Source of the DNA: an uncultured Actinomycetes bacterium
GTDB lineage: Bacteria > Actinomycetota > Thermoleophilia > RBG-16-64-13
Assembly: GCA_903873715.1 (NCBI GenBank)
Contig: CAIQPS010000080.1
Span: 1 to 64,000, forward strand
DNA: 64,000 nucleotides
Reading direction: 5' to 3'
Positions 56,137 to 64,000 of this stretch are shown here, piece after piece. Both the position numbers and the translations under genes were made by a program. Under the pieces are notes generated by a model. The model saw nothing but the letters and a program-made list of their open reading frames with translations, was not told the origin of the DNA and ran no database searches. Position 1 is the stretch's first letter, and each line of letters opens with the position of its first letter.

Positions 56137-57099
56137 GTGAGCACACGTCGCTCGATCGGTTTCAGGCTGCCACGCTACGCGGCGGGCATAGTGCTCGGGC
56201 TGGCAATCCTGCTCGGGATCGCGCTGCTGGCCGTGGGATGCGGCGGCAGCGCAACGCCGTCGACCACCGCAGCCCCTGTCACCACCGCTCCGGCGGAGAC
56301 CACGACGACCGCGGCTGCCGAGACCACGACGACCGCGGCGCCCGCCGGCAAGACCGCTCTCGTGCTTGCCTCGACCACGTCCACGAAGGACTCGGGCCTG
56401 TTCGACGTGCTCATCCCCGCGTTCAACACCGCGTACCCGCAGTACGAAGTGAAGGTCGTCGCGGTCGGGAGCGGCGAGGCGCTCAAGCAGGGCGAGACCG
56501 GCGACGCGGACGTGCTATTGGTGCACTCTCCGGCCGCCGAAGAGACCTTCATGACCAACGGCTTCGGCTCCGATCGCAAGGCCGTCATGTACAACGACTT
56601 CATCATCGTGGGCCCGGCGGCCGATCCTGCCGGCATCAAGGGCATGACCGTCGCCGCCGACGCGTTCAAGAAGATCGCCGATTCCAAGTCCCTGTTCTTC
56701 AGCCGCAACGACAAGTCCGGCACCAACACCAAGGAGCTCGCCATCTGGAAAGCAGCAGCCGTCACTCCGGCAGGCGACTGGTACCAGAGCACGGGCCAAG
56801 GCATGGGCGAGACCCTGACCATCACCGACCAGAAGGCCGGCTACACCCTGACCGACCGGGCCACCTGGCTCGCCAAGAAAGAGGCGTTGAAAGGCCTGGT
56901 CCTGCTGGTGGAAGGCGACAAGGCCCTCTTCAACCAGTACCACGTCATCACGTGCAAGAACGGCAAGAACATCCAGGGAGCGAACGATTTCATGAACTGG
57001 ATCGTCTCGGCCGACGTCCAGCAGAACATCATCGCCAAGTTCGGGCTCGACAAGTTCGGCCAAGCGTTGTTCGTCCCCAACGCCGACTCGGCCAAGTAG
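56137..57099 (+). CDS. tupA: Tungstate ABC transporter substrate-binding lipoprotein TupA
   Basis: 320 residues. Signal peptide with lipobox AVGC (Cys about 34), a Thr-rich linker (about 40-70), then the TupA core: LVLASTTSTKDSGLFD (the oxyanion-binding TTS motif), GSGEALKQGETGDADVLLVHSP and FFSRNDKSGTNTKELAIWK. TupA binds tungstate far more tightly than molybdate. GTG 56137 follows AGGGAGGG. It heads an operon that ends with pterin-cofactor synthesis, so tungsten is delivered straight to a cofactor. Confidence 0.93.
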   Translation: MSTRRSIGFRLPRYAAGIVLGLAILLGIALLAVGCGGSATPSTTAAPVTTAPAETTTTAAAETTTTAAPAGKTALVLASTTSTKDSGLFDVLIPAFNTAYPQYEVKVVAVGSGEALKQGETGDADVLLVHSPAAEETFMTNGFGSDRKAVMYNDFIIVGPAADPAGIKGMTVAADAFKKIADSKSLFFSRNDKSGTNTKELAIWKAAAVTPAGDWYQSTGQGMGETLTITDQKAGYTLTDRATWLAKKEALKGLVLLVEGDKALFNQYHVITCKNGKNIQGANDFMNWIVSADVQQNIIAKFGLDKFGQALFVPNADSAK

Positions 57100-57127
57100 C
57101 GGGGCCGCGTGTAGCAGATAGTATGAT

Positions 57128-57157
57128 GGGGCGTCTCGCCGGCCGGCGAGACGCCCC
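57128..57157 (+). terminator. Perfect 30-bp palindrome between tupA and tupB
   Basis: Symmetrical stem GGGGCGTCTCGCCGG and its exact complement with no loop bases. There is no T-run, so it is more likely an intercistronic mRNA-stabilising or attenuating hairpin that raises receptor over permease levels. Confidence 0.6.
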
Positions 57158-57177
57158 ACTCGCATGGGAGCCAGCAT

Positions 57178-57900
57178 ATGGGGGTTTTCTGGGAGGCCAT
57201 CAAACAGGCCTTTTCCCTCTTGGTACACGGTGACAGCTACGTCTACCAGGTCATGTGGATGTCCATCCGCGTGGCCGGGACGGCGACCATCTTCGGCATG
57301 GTCATCGGGATACCGCTGGGGGCGTGGCTGGGCATCAAGCGCGTGCGCGGTTGGGGGGTCGCCGCGACCATCCTCAACGTCGGCCTGATGCTGCCGCCGG
57401 TCGTCATCGGGCTTTTCGTGTTCCTGCTGTTGTCGCGCCAAGGCCCGCTCGGGTCGCTCAGTCTTCTCTACACTCCCAGCGCGATGGTCCTCGCCGAGTT
57501 CTTCATCGCCGCTCCGGTGATCGCCGCCATCACCATGGGCGGCGTGGCCTCGGTGCCCAAGGACGTGAGGATGCAGGCGATGGGGCTCGGCGCCTCACGG
57601 TGGCAGAGCGTCTGGCTGGTGCTGCGAGAGGCGCGGGTGACGCTGATATCCGGGATCGTCGCCGGCTTCGGCGCGGCGATCAGTGAGGTCGGCGCGGTCA
57701 TGATGGTCGGGGGCAACCTTTCCATCGCCGGACACAATCAGAGCGGGACCATGACCACCGCCACCATGGCGCTGGTCCGCCAGGGAGACTACGCTGGAGC
57801 CATGGCCTTCGGCATGATCCTCATCCTGCTCGCGTTCGTCATCACGTTCCTCCTCACCCGCACGCAGCAGGGACTGCGGCGGAGGTGGCTGCAGTCGTGA
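57178..57900 (+). CDS. tupB: Tungstate ABC transporter permease TupB
   Basis: 240 residues with five to six membrane helices. The EAA loop is EAxxLGAxxxxxxxxV in the form AMGLGASRWQSVWLVLREA, and GFGAAISEVGAVMMVGGNL is typical of TupB/WtpB permeases. Starts 78 bases after tupA, past the palindrome. ATG 57178. The tupC start overlaps the final codons. Confidence 0.93.
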   Translation: MGVFWEAIKQAFSLLVHGDSYVYQVMWMSIRVAGTATIFGMVIGIPLGAWLGIKRVRGWGVAATILNVGLMLPPVVIGLFVFLLLSRQGPLGSLSLLYTPSAMVLAEFFIAAPVIAAITMGGVASVPKDVRMQAMGLGASRWQSVWLVLREARVTLISGIVAGFGAAISEVGAVMMVGGNLSIAGHNQSGTMTTATMALVRQGDYAGAMAFGMILILLAFVITFLLTRTQQGLRRRWLQS

Positions 57901-59045
57901 CGGCAGGGACCGGACGAGACGACGCTCCCTGGGCGATCGAGGCCGAGGGACTGCTGAAACGCTACGGCGACCGCATCGTCGTGTCGGTCGACAGCCTGCA
58001 GGTGCGGGAGGGCGAGGTGCTCGCCATCCTTGGTCCGAACGGCGCCGGCAAGACGACTCTCTTCCGGCTGCTCGCACTCCTCGAACGGCCGGACGAGGGC
58101 ACCATAAGCTACTCGGGACGCCGGGTGGACGTCCACGATCTGGATGTGCGGCGCCGTACGGCGGCGGTCTTCCAGCGGCCCCTCCTCTTCCAGGGCTCCG
58201 TGGAGGACAACATCCGCTTCGGCCTCCGCTTCCGCAAGTTGCCCCGCGCGGAGGTCAAGCGCCGGATCGACGACACGCTGGAGTTGATGGGCATAGCCCA
58301 GTTCGCCTCGGCGGATATCCGCACTCTCTCGGGCGGAGAACTGCAGAGGGTGGCTCTCGCGCGCGCGTTGGCGGTCAAGCCGGAGATCCTCTTCCTCGAC
58401 GAGCCCACGAGCAGCCTGGACGTCCACGTGAGACGGCGTTTCAGAGAGGATCTGCGCCGGGTCGTGGACGGCCTGTCGGCGACCGTCGTCCTCATCACCC
58501 ACAAGTACAGCGAGGCGCTGGCGCTCGCCCGCCGCGTGGTGGTCGTCCAGGACGGTTCGATAGTCCAGGTCGGGACGCCCGAGGAGGTCTTCACGCGCCC
58601 GCAGAACGTGTTCGTGGCCGACTTCACCGGCGCCGAGACCATCTGGCACGCGACGGTGGTCGGGTGCGACGGCGAGGTGTGCGAGTTGCGCACGCAGGCC
58701 GGGGCGGCGGTCCGGGCGATGGGCCGGGGCAGGCCGGGAGAGAAGGTCATGGTGGCCATCCGTCCCGAGGACGTGATCCTCCTTCCTGGCGCCGACGGAC
58801 CGGCCGGCGGCGAGACCTCGCACAACCAGTGGCGCGGGCAGGTCTGCAGCGCCATCCCGACGGGAGGCCTGGTGCGTGTGACGGTCCGGTTGGACGGCAC
58901 CGCGGGCGCGTCGGCTTCTCTGGGAGCCGAAGGCGAGGTCGTCGCTCTTGTCACCCGGGCCGAGGCGTCCGAGTCAGGTCTGGCCGCGGGAAGCGTGGTC
59001 ATCGCGACCGCCAAGGCCACGGCCCTCCACATAGTCACCGGCTGA
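57897..59045 (+). CDS. tupC: Tungstate ABC transporter ATPase TupC with TOBE domain
   Basis: 382 residues. Walker A GPNGAGKTT, Q-loop VFQRPLLF, signature LSGGELQR, Walker B LFLDEPTSSLD, H-loop ITHKYSEA. The C-terminal ~110 residues (EVMVAIRPEDVILLP and LGAEGEVVALVTRAEAS) form a TOBE oxyanion-sensing domain. Start is ambiguous: GTG 57897 overlaps the tupB stop and has GGAGG 11 bases upstream; GTG 57885 is in frame but has no ribosome site. Confidence 0.92.
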   Translation: MTAGTGRDDAPWAIEAEGLLKRYGDRIVVSVDSLQVREGEVLAILGPNGAGKTTLFRLLALLERPDEGTISYSGRRVDVHDLDVRRRTAAVFQRPLLFQGSVEDNIRFGLRFRKLPRAEVKRRIDDTLELMGIAQFASADIRTLSGGELQRVALARALAVKPEILFLDEPTSSLDVHVRRRFREDLRRVVDGLSATVVLITHKYSEALALARRVVVVQDGSIVQVGTPEEVFTRPQNVFVADFTGAETIWHATVVGCDGEVCELRTQAGAAVRAMGRGRPGEKVMVAIRPEDVILLPGADGPAGGETSHNQWRGQVCSAIPTGGLVRVTVRLDGTAGASASLGAEGEVVALVTRAEASESGLAAGSVVIATAKATALHIVTG

Positions 59046-59120
59046 ACCCCTCTTACCGTCTCGGTGCGGTAATCTCTCCGAGCCGGGCGCAAGACCCGGG
59101 ATGAGACGAGGAGACGAGAC

Positions 59121-60266
59121 ATGCACGATGCAGTGAGCCTTGCGCTGTTGGCCGGCGGCCGTTCGGTGAGGATGGGAGAGGACAAGGTCTTCGCCGAATT
59201 CGGCGGCACGACGGTCATCGAGTGGATGCGCGACCGGTTCGCCCCGCTGTTCCGCAACGTCTTCTTCGTCACCCGCGAGCCCTCCCGGTTCCACGGCTTC
59301 GGCCTTCCGGTCGTCAACGACGCCCTCTCCGACACGGGCTCCGCGGTCGGTCTGTACACTGCCGTGCTTGCTTCGCCCACCGACCGGGTCATCTGCCTGG
59401 CGTGCGACATGCCGTTCGTGACCCCTCGTTTTCTGAAGACCCTGGCCGACCGCTCGGCCGGCTACGACGTGTTCGTCCCCCGGCACGGCGAGTACATGCA
59501 GCCGCTGTGCGCCGTCTACGGCAAGGGCACGCTGGACGCCTACCGCGAGTTCATCGTCTCGGGTGGCCGGCGCATCTTCGATATCTATCCAGATCTCAAG
59601 ACCGGCTACCTGGACATGGACGGCGGCGAGTACGGCGACCCGGACAAGCTGTTCATGAACGTCAACACGCCGGACGAACTGGCGGCCGCCCGGGAGCGGG
59701 TGGCTGTGGAGGGCGGGGGCTGGCGCGCGGCGCTCCAGCCCCGGATCCAGGCCTTCATGGACGCCAGCCCTATCCCGGTCGTGTCGTTCATAGGCAAGAA
59801 GAAGTCCGGCAAGACCACGGTGCTGCTCGGTGTCATCAAAGAACTGCGCGACCGCGGACACAGGGTGGCCGTCCTCAAGCACGACACTCACGGCTTCGAC
59901 ATCGACATCCCCGATACCGACTCCTACCGGTTCAAGGAACTGGGCACCGAGGTCGTCGGGGTCTCCTCCCCGTGGACGTATGTCTGGGAGGTCCGGGCCG
60001 CGCAGGAGCCGACCCTGGCCGACCTCATCTCGCAGATCCGCGAGCCGGTCGACATCGTCATCACCGAGGGGTTCAAGCAGCAGGATGCTCCCAAGATCGA
60101 GGTCTCCCGCAGCGGCCGCAGCAACACGCTGGTGAGCACTCCCGACGAACTGATAGGCATCACCAGCGACCAGCGCTTCCCGGACTACCCCGTACCGCAG
60201 CTCGATCTGGACGATTTCAAAGGCTTGGCCGACTTGGTGGAAGCGCGTATACTCAGTCAAGTATAA
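59121..60266 (+). CDS. mobAB: MobA-MobB fusion for molybdopterin guanine dinucleotide synthesis
   Basis: 381 residues. Residues 1-200 are MobA: LALLAGGRSVRMGEDKVFAEF, CDMPFVTPRFL and MNVNTPDEL, which transfers GMP from GTP to the pterin cofactor. Residues ~218-381 are MobB: SFIGKKKSGKTTVLLGVIKEL (P-loop), AVLKHDTHGFDIDIPDTDSYRFKELG and IVITEGFKQQ, a GTPase that binds MobA. The fusion fixes the two activities together. Follows tupC by 75 bases that hold a ribosome site (GAGGAGACGAGAC). Confidence 0.93.
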   Translation: MHDAVSLALLAGGRSVRMGEDKVFAEFGGTTVIEWMRDRFAPLFRNVFFVTREPSRFHGFGLPVVNDALSDTGSAVGLYTAVLASPTDRVICLACDMPFVTPRFLKTLADRSAGYDVFVPRHGEYMQPLCAVYGKGTLDAYREFIVSGGRRIFDIYPDLKTGYLDMDGGEYGDPDKLFMNVNTPDELAAARERVAVEGGGWRAALQPRIQAFMDASPIPVVSFIGKKKSGKTTVLLGVIKELRDRGHRVAVLKHDTHGFDIDIPDTDSYRFKELGTEVVGVSSPWTYVWEVRAAQEPTLADLISQIREPVDIVITEGFKQQDAPKIEVSRSGRSNTLVSTPDELIGITSDQRFPDYPVPQLDLDDFKGLADLVEARILSQV

Positions 60267-60307
60267 CGACACGGCCCCTCGGGCCATTACGCATCGGGAG
60301 CTTGAAC

Positions 60308-61288
60308 GTGAATCCGCCTGCGGGGCAGAAGATCGATTATCTCCGGCTATCGGTCACAGACCGGTGCAATTTCCGCTGTGTGTACTGCATGCCGCCGGAG
60401 GGCGTGGAGTTCAAGTCGCACGAGCAGATCCTCGCCTACGAGGACATGGTCTTCTTCGTCAAGACCGCGGTGGAGTTGGGCATCACCAAGGTGAGGATCA
60501 CAGGCGGGGAGCCGCTGGCCCGTAAAGGTCTCACCGATCTCGTCCGCCAGATCCGCGCCATCCCCGAGATCCGCGACGTATCGCTCACCACGAACGGGGT
60601 CATGCTGCCCCGCAACGCCGCTGCACTCAAAGAGGCCGGGCTCAACCGGGTGAACATCAGCGTCGACTCGCTCGATCCCGACCGCTACCGCATGCTCACG
60701 CGCGGCGGCTCGCTCAAGTTCGGTCTCGCCGGCGTCGAGGCCGCCCTCGAACACGGGTTCCACCCGGTGAAGATCAACGTGGTCATGATGCCCGAACTGA
60801 TCAACGAACTCCCCGCCTTCGTCCAGATCACCAAGGACAGGCCCATACACGTCCGTTTCATCGAATGGATGCCGGTCGGCAGTTGCGGTCCGCGCACGGT
60901 GGGCGAGTCGCTGAGCAAGGATCGCCTCATGGCCGAACTGGAGAAGATAGGCTTGGAAGGCCCCGGCGAACTGAAGCCCGTGGCCTCGCCCGGCGGCTGG
61001 GGCCCCGCCCGCTACTACCGCTATCCGGGCTACGAAGGCACGATCGGCTTCATCGGGTCGATGTCCGACCACTTCTGCAACGAGTGCAACCGCCTGCGGC
61101 TCACGGCCGACGGCAAGCTCAAGAACTGCCTGTTCTCGAGCCACGAGGTGGACGCCAGGCCGGCCATGCAGGCCCGGGACCGCGAGGCCGTCTTGGCCGC
61201 GGTGTCCGAGTCGCTCGGCTGCAAGACCTTCGACAAGAACGTGCTGCCCGGCCGCACCGCCCGCAACATGAGCCAGGTAGGGGGCTGA
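60308..61288 (+). CDS. moaA: GTP 3',8-cyclase MoaA
   Basis: 326 residues. Radical SAM cluster C20NFRC24VYC27, RITGGEPLARKGL, DSLDPDRYRMLT, then the C-terminal FeS motif FCNECNRLRLTADGKLKNC and the diagnostic C-terminal Gly-Gly. Converts GTP to 3',8-cyclo-7,8-dihydro-GTP, the first step of pterin-cofactor synthesis. GTG 60308 with CGGGAG seven bases upstream; the long in-frame extension upstream overlaps mobAB and is rejected. Confidence 0.96.
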   Translation: MNPPAGQKIDYLRLSVTDRCNFRCVYCMPPEGVEFKSHEQILAYEDMVFFVKTAVELGITKVRITGGEPLARKGLTDLVRQIRAIPEIRDVSLTTNGVMLPRNAAALKEAGLNRVNISVDSLDPDRYRMLTRGGSLKFGLAGVEAALEHGFHPVKINVVMMPELINELPAFVQITKDRPIHVRFIEWMPVGSCGPRTVGESLSKDRLMAELEKIGLEGPGELKPVASPGGWGPARYYRYPGYEGTIGFIGSMSDHFCNECNRLRLTADGKLKNCLFSSHEVDARPAMQARDREAVLAAVSESLGCKTFDKNVLPGRTARNMSQVGG

Positions 61289-61289
61289 C

Positions 61290-62297
61290 ATGGCCGAGTA
61301 CGGCGCCGGGCGCCTGAGCCACGTGGACGAGACGGGTGAGGCCCGCATGGTCGACGTCACCGGCAAACAGCCCACCGCCCGCGTCGCCCGGGTGGGCGCC
61401 CGGGTGTGGATGGCCCCCGAGACCCTGCGGCTCCTCAAGGAGCAGGCCCTTCCGAAGGGCGATGTCCTGACCGTCGCCAAGGTGGCCGGGATCATGGCCG
61501 CCAAGCGCACCAGCGAACTGATCCCGCTGTGCCATCCCATCGCGCTGTCCCAGGTGGACCTGAGCTTCGAGATCGTCGAGGAGCAGTCGCGCATAGACAT
61601 CGAGTGCGTCACCCGCACCGAGGACCGCACCGGCGTGGAGATGGAGGCCCTCATAGGCGCATCCGTCGCCGCCACCACCATCTACGACATGTGCAAAGCC
61701 GTCGACCGGGGCATGGTCGTCGGTGACATCCGCCTGCTCGAGAAGACCGGCGGCAAGGAGGACTACGTGCGCCCGGCAGAAGAAGCATCCGCTGCCCCGA
61801 CGGCCGTCGCCCAGCCGGGCGGCCCGTGCGCCATGCCGGCCGACCCGCCGTCGGGCACGGTCATCGCCGCCAACGTCAGCGAATCGAAGGGCGAGCGCAA
61901 GAAGGCCGCTCCCGAGGTAATGCTGCGCGCCGAGCACGGCATCGAGGGCGATGCCCACGCCGGCCCCTGGCATCGCCAGGTGAGCCTGCTCGCCCAGGAA
62001 TCCATCGACAAGATGCTCGCGGCCGGGCTCGACGTCGGCCCCGGCGATTTCGCGGAGAACATCACCACCGAGGGCATCGACGTGGCGGCCCTCCCCATCG
62101 GCACCGTGCTCGACATGGGTGAGGCCCTCGTGGAGGTCACTCAGATCGGCAAGGAATGTCACGCCCGCTGCGCCATCTACTACCAGGCCGGGGACTGCGT
62201 CATGCCCAAGGAGGGCATCTTCGTCAAGGTGCTCCGCGGCGGCCGCGTCGCTCCCGGGGACCCGGTGAGAGTGCGCGCCTGGGGGTTCGGGGCGTGA
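61290..62297 (+). CDS. moaC: MoaC-MOSC fusion protein
   Basis: 335 residues. Residues 1-~165 are MoaC (cyclic pyranopterin monophosphate synthase): MVDVTGKQPTARVARVGARV, AAKRTSELIPLCHPIALSQVDL and GVEMEALIGASVAATTIYDMCKA. After an Ala/Pro linker, residues ~185-335 are a MOSC domain with GDAHAGPWHRQVSLLA, DFAENITTEGID and the conserved cysteines in GKECHARCAIYY. MOSC domains bind sulfurated molybdopterin and can transfer sulfur. The fusion suggests cofactor maturation after synthesis. Starts two bases after moaA. Confidence 0.93.
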   Translation: MAEYGAGRLSHVDETGEARMVDVTGKQPTARVARVGARVWMAPETLRLLKEQALPKGDVLTVAKVAGIMAAKRTSELIPLCHPIALSQVDLSFEIVEEQSRIDIECVTRTEDRTGVEMEALIGASVAATTIYDMCKAVDRGMVVGDIRLLEKTGGKEDYVRPAEEASAAPTAVAQPGGPCAMPADPPSGTVIAANVSESKGERKKAAPEVMLRAEHGIEGDAHAGPWHRQVSLLAQESIDKMLAAGLDVGPGDFAENITTEGIDVAALPIGTVLDMGEALVEVTQIGKECHARCAIYYQAGDCVMPKEGIFVKVLRGGRVAPGDPVRVRAWGFGA

Positions 62298-62836
62298 GCG
62301 GGAAGCTCTCGTCGCCCATCCGGGCGGCGGTCGTGACCCTGAGCGACAAGGCCAGCGTCGGCCTGCGCGAGGACGCATCCGGACCGCAGCTCGTGGAACT
62401 GCTCCAGGGCATCGGCGCCGTCACCCGCGACGCCATCGTCATCCCGGACGACCAGCCCACCATCGAGCGGACCCTGGCCGAGTTGGCCGACGCCGGCGAC
62501 GTCGACCTGGTTCTGACCACCGGCGGCACCGGCTTGGCTCCGCGGGACCACACGCCCGAAGCCACCCTCGCAGTCGCCGACCGTCTGGCGCCCGGCTTCG
62601 CCGAAGCCATGCGGGCGGCCTCGCTCGCGATAACGCCCAAAGCCATGCTCAGCCGGGCCACGTCCGCGGTGCGCAAGAAGACGTTGATCATAAACATGCC
62701 CGGGAGCCCCAAGGCCTGCCGGGAGCATTTCGCGGTGATCGCCCCGGTGCTCGACCATGCCGTCGAGACCGTGAGAGGCGAAGCGTTCGAGTGTGCCACG
62801 CCGGAGGCGTCAGCGCCGCCGGCCGAGTCGGTCTAG
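62294..62836 (+). CDS. mogA: Molybdopterin adenylyltransferase MogA
   Basis: 180 residues. AAVVTLSDKASVG, TTGGTGLAPRDHTPEAT and INMPGSPKACREHF are the MogA/MoaB signatures. It adenylates molybdopterin before metal insertion. GTG 62294 overlaps the moaC-MOSC stop (GTGA), so it is translationally coupled. The stop overlaps the convergent GGDEF gene stop by four bases. Confidence 0.95.
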   Translation: MSGKLSSPIRAAVVTLSDKASVGLREDASGPQLVELLQGIGAVTRDAIVIPDDQPTIERTLAELADAGDVDLVLTTGGTGLAPRDHTPEATLAVADRLAPGFAEAMRAASLAITPKAMLSRATSAVRKKTLIINMPGSPKACREHFAVIAPVLDHAVETVRGEAFECATPEASAPPAESV

Positions 62837-63828
62837 GCGCGCCCGCGCCCCGTCTTACGCTCTTTGGCCGCGTAGAGGTTCTGGTCGGCCGCCCTGAGCA
62901 GCGCTTCCCGGCTGGTGCCGTCGGACGGACACTGCCCCGCACCGAAACTCACTTCCAGGCTGACCATACCGCCACCCAGGCGCAAGTGGTCGTTGCTGAT
63001 GGAGTCGGCGATCCTGCGGCCCACAGAGGCTATGGCGTTCCGATCGGCCTCGGGCATCAGGATGACGAACTCGTCGCCGCCGTACCGGCAGGGGATGTCT
63101 GTGTCGCGGATGTTGACGCGCATCGCGGCGGCCAGGTGCTTGATGGCCTCGTCGCCGGCTGCATGCCCGAAGGTGTCGTTGATCAGCTTGAGGCTGTCGA
63201 GGTCGAGCATGAGCACCGCGAATGGATGGCGGTAGCGTTTGTAGAGCTCGACATGGCGGTCGAGTTCCTGCTCCATATACCTGCGGTTGTGCAGGCCGGT
63301 GAGGGTGTCGGTGTGGGCCAGGCGGTCGAGTTCCGCGCTGGACTGCCGGTGGTACGCCTCTGCGGCGCTCATCATGACCCGGTGCAGAGCCAGGCGCAGG
63401 ATGCGGACCAGCTCCAGGATCTCTTTGTCCTGCTGGCGGAGGCCGCCCTCCAAGCGTTCCCAGATGGCCTGCTCGAGAGCGTCCAGGCTGTCGATGAGCG
63501 GGCCGATCCCGCCCGACTCGTCATGCTGGAGCAGCCCGAGGGCCGAGGCCTGCCTGTAGTAGAGGCCGCCGGGGCCGAACTGCTGCAGGGTGTCCTCGTC
63601 GGAGAGGCAGTTGGCCAGACCCTCGATGAGCTCCACCGAGGTGCGGATGGTCTCCTGAGTGGGGAAGCGCTGCAGGGCCCGGAGGTCGTCGATCTGCGTG
63701 ATCAGACGGTTCAGCCAGACCTTGGTTATCTCGAGCTTGTTCTCCTCGAGGATCCGTTTGGCCTTATTGAGGACGACCGTGCGCTCAGGCGGGTCGAGGG
63801 GCCTCAATTGACGTACTTCCTTCGGCAC
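62833..63828 (-). CDS. Diguanylate cyclase with RsbRD-like helical sensor
   Basis: 331 residues. An N-terminal helical domain (about 15-150, similar in pattern to RsbRD/RsbR N-terminal domains, with KRILEENKLEITKVWLNRLI) and a GGDEF domain (about 172-328) with LTGLHNRRYMEQELDRH and the catalytic YGGDEF. Product-inhibition RxxD is not visible in the usual position. Makes cyclic di-GMP. GTG 63828 with AGAGG upstream. Lies convergent with the cofactor operon. Confidence 0.9.
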   Translation of the reverse strand: MPKEVRQLRPLDPPERTVVLNKAKRILEENKLEITKVWLNRLITQIDDLRALQRFPTQETIRTSVELIEGLANCLSDEDTLQQFGPGGLYYRQASALGLLQHDESGGIGPLIDSLDALEQAIWERLEGGLRQQDKEILELVRILRLALHRVMMSAAEAYHRQSSAELDRLAHTDTLTGLHNRRYMEQELDRHVELYKRYRHPFAVLMLDLDSLKLINDTFGHAAGDEAIKHLAAAMRVNIRDTDIPCRYGGDEFVILMPEADRNAIASVGRRIADSISNDHLRLGGGMVSLEVSFGAGQCPSDGTSREALLRAADQNLYAAKERKTGRGRA

Positions 63829-63976
63829 GGACTAACCTCTGCGCTCTGCTGACAACTTTGCACTCAGTTTATAGTGAATCGACACCAGGGCACAAGGACA
63901 ATAGAGGGGCCTTTGGTACTATTTATTCAGCGGAGATATGCACCGCGCTGACTCTGACGGGCCGGCTGGAGGGCAT

Positions 63977-64000
63977 GTGAGGATAGGATTCGACGCAAGG
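63977..64000 (+). CDS. Partial gene at the right edge, start MRIGFDAR
   Basis: GTG AGG ATA GGA ... begins eight codons before the window end, with GGAGGGCAT directly upstream. MRIGFDAR is the common opening of family 4 glycosyltransferases, but too little is visible to confirm. TACTAT near 63919-63924 could be its -10. Confidence 0.5.

Noticed and set aside
59046-59120. Molybdenum-cofactor riboswitch before mobAB
   Set aside because: Only 75 bases with a weak hairpin; too short for the known Moco riboswitch and no conserved core was seen.

Overview
The window is a high-GC bacterial chromosome segment, gene-dense and with no phage, insertion sequence, CRISPR, rRNA or tRNA that I could find. 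Several features point to Actinomycetota: a dnaK-grpE-dnaJ-hspR cluster with a HAIR-like operator, an inositol-3-phosphate synthase beside a CDP-alcohol phosphatidyltransferase, Tat-exported lipoproteins, many GTG/TTG starts and several near-leaderless transcripts. The tungstate transporter, a 4-hydroxybutyryl-CoA-dehydratase-type [4Fe-4S] enzyme and a reductive-dehalogenase-like protein suggest an anaerobic or facultative, probably little-studied lineage. That placement is inference.

Layout. 1-4456: two small membrane proteins and a large secreted propeller/Ig-like protein. 4457-19035: an accessory catabolic block holding an AbfD-type dehydratase, an alpha/beta hydrolase, a secreted M28 peptidase, two cyclase-family (kynurenine-formamidase-like) hydrolases, a parvulin-type foldase lipoprotein, two orphan Tat-lipoprotein ABC solute receptors, a TetR regulator, a metal-dependent amidohydrolase/decarboxylase and a soluble RdhA-like protein translationally coupled to it. 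A 14-bp motif recurs upstream of four of its transcription units. 19204-30810: a lipoprotein, a degenerate YchF-like protein, a glycan-type group (two GT2, an ABC exporter, a hexapeptide acyltransferase) and a minus-strand run (membrane protein, Nudix, radical SAM, DUF362, radical SAM/SPASM).

30965-40095: AI-2E-type permease, then PIP-synthase-like enzyme, inositol-3-phosphate synthase and a GT4-PHP fusion that together suggest an inositol glycolipid or pseudodisaccharide route; then a divergent uracil-DNA-glycosylase homologue, a lipoprotein, an RlmD/TrmA-type RNA methyltransferase and a TRIC/UPF0126 channel. 40236-50949: proteostasis block with clpB, a class A PBP, and dnaK-hsp20-grpE-dnaJ-hspR followed by a zinc-ribbon membrane protein. 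A long inverted repeat lies between the PBP and dnaK. 51041-55109: a CIRCE element ahead of an fmdB-type gene, then surE, a HAD phosphatase and ligA. 55171-56004: a lone degenerate CpaF-like ATPase.

56137-62836: a collinear tungstate-uptake and pterin-cofactor operon, tupA-tupB-tupC-mobA/mobB fusion-moaA-moaC/MOSC fusion-mogA. It ends against a convergent GGDEF protein, and a truncated gene (starting MRIGFDAR) enters at the right edge.

The strongest candidate for an undescribed system is the 4.7-19 kb block. It combines uptake receptors, a local TetR regulator, apparent shared operators, two FeS enzymes able to do unusual chemistry (radical-type dehydration; cobalamin-dependent reductive chemistry) and several hydrolases/decarboxylases. 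The substrate cannot be read from sequence; an aromatic or halogenated carboxylic acid is a reasonable guess.
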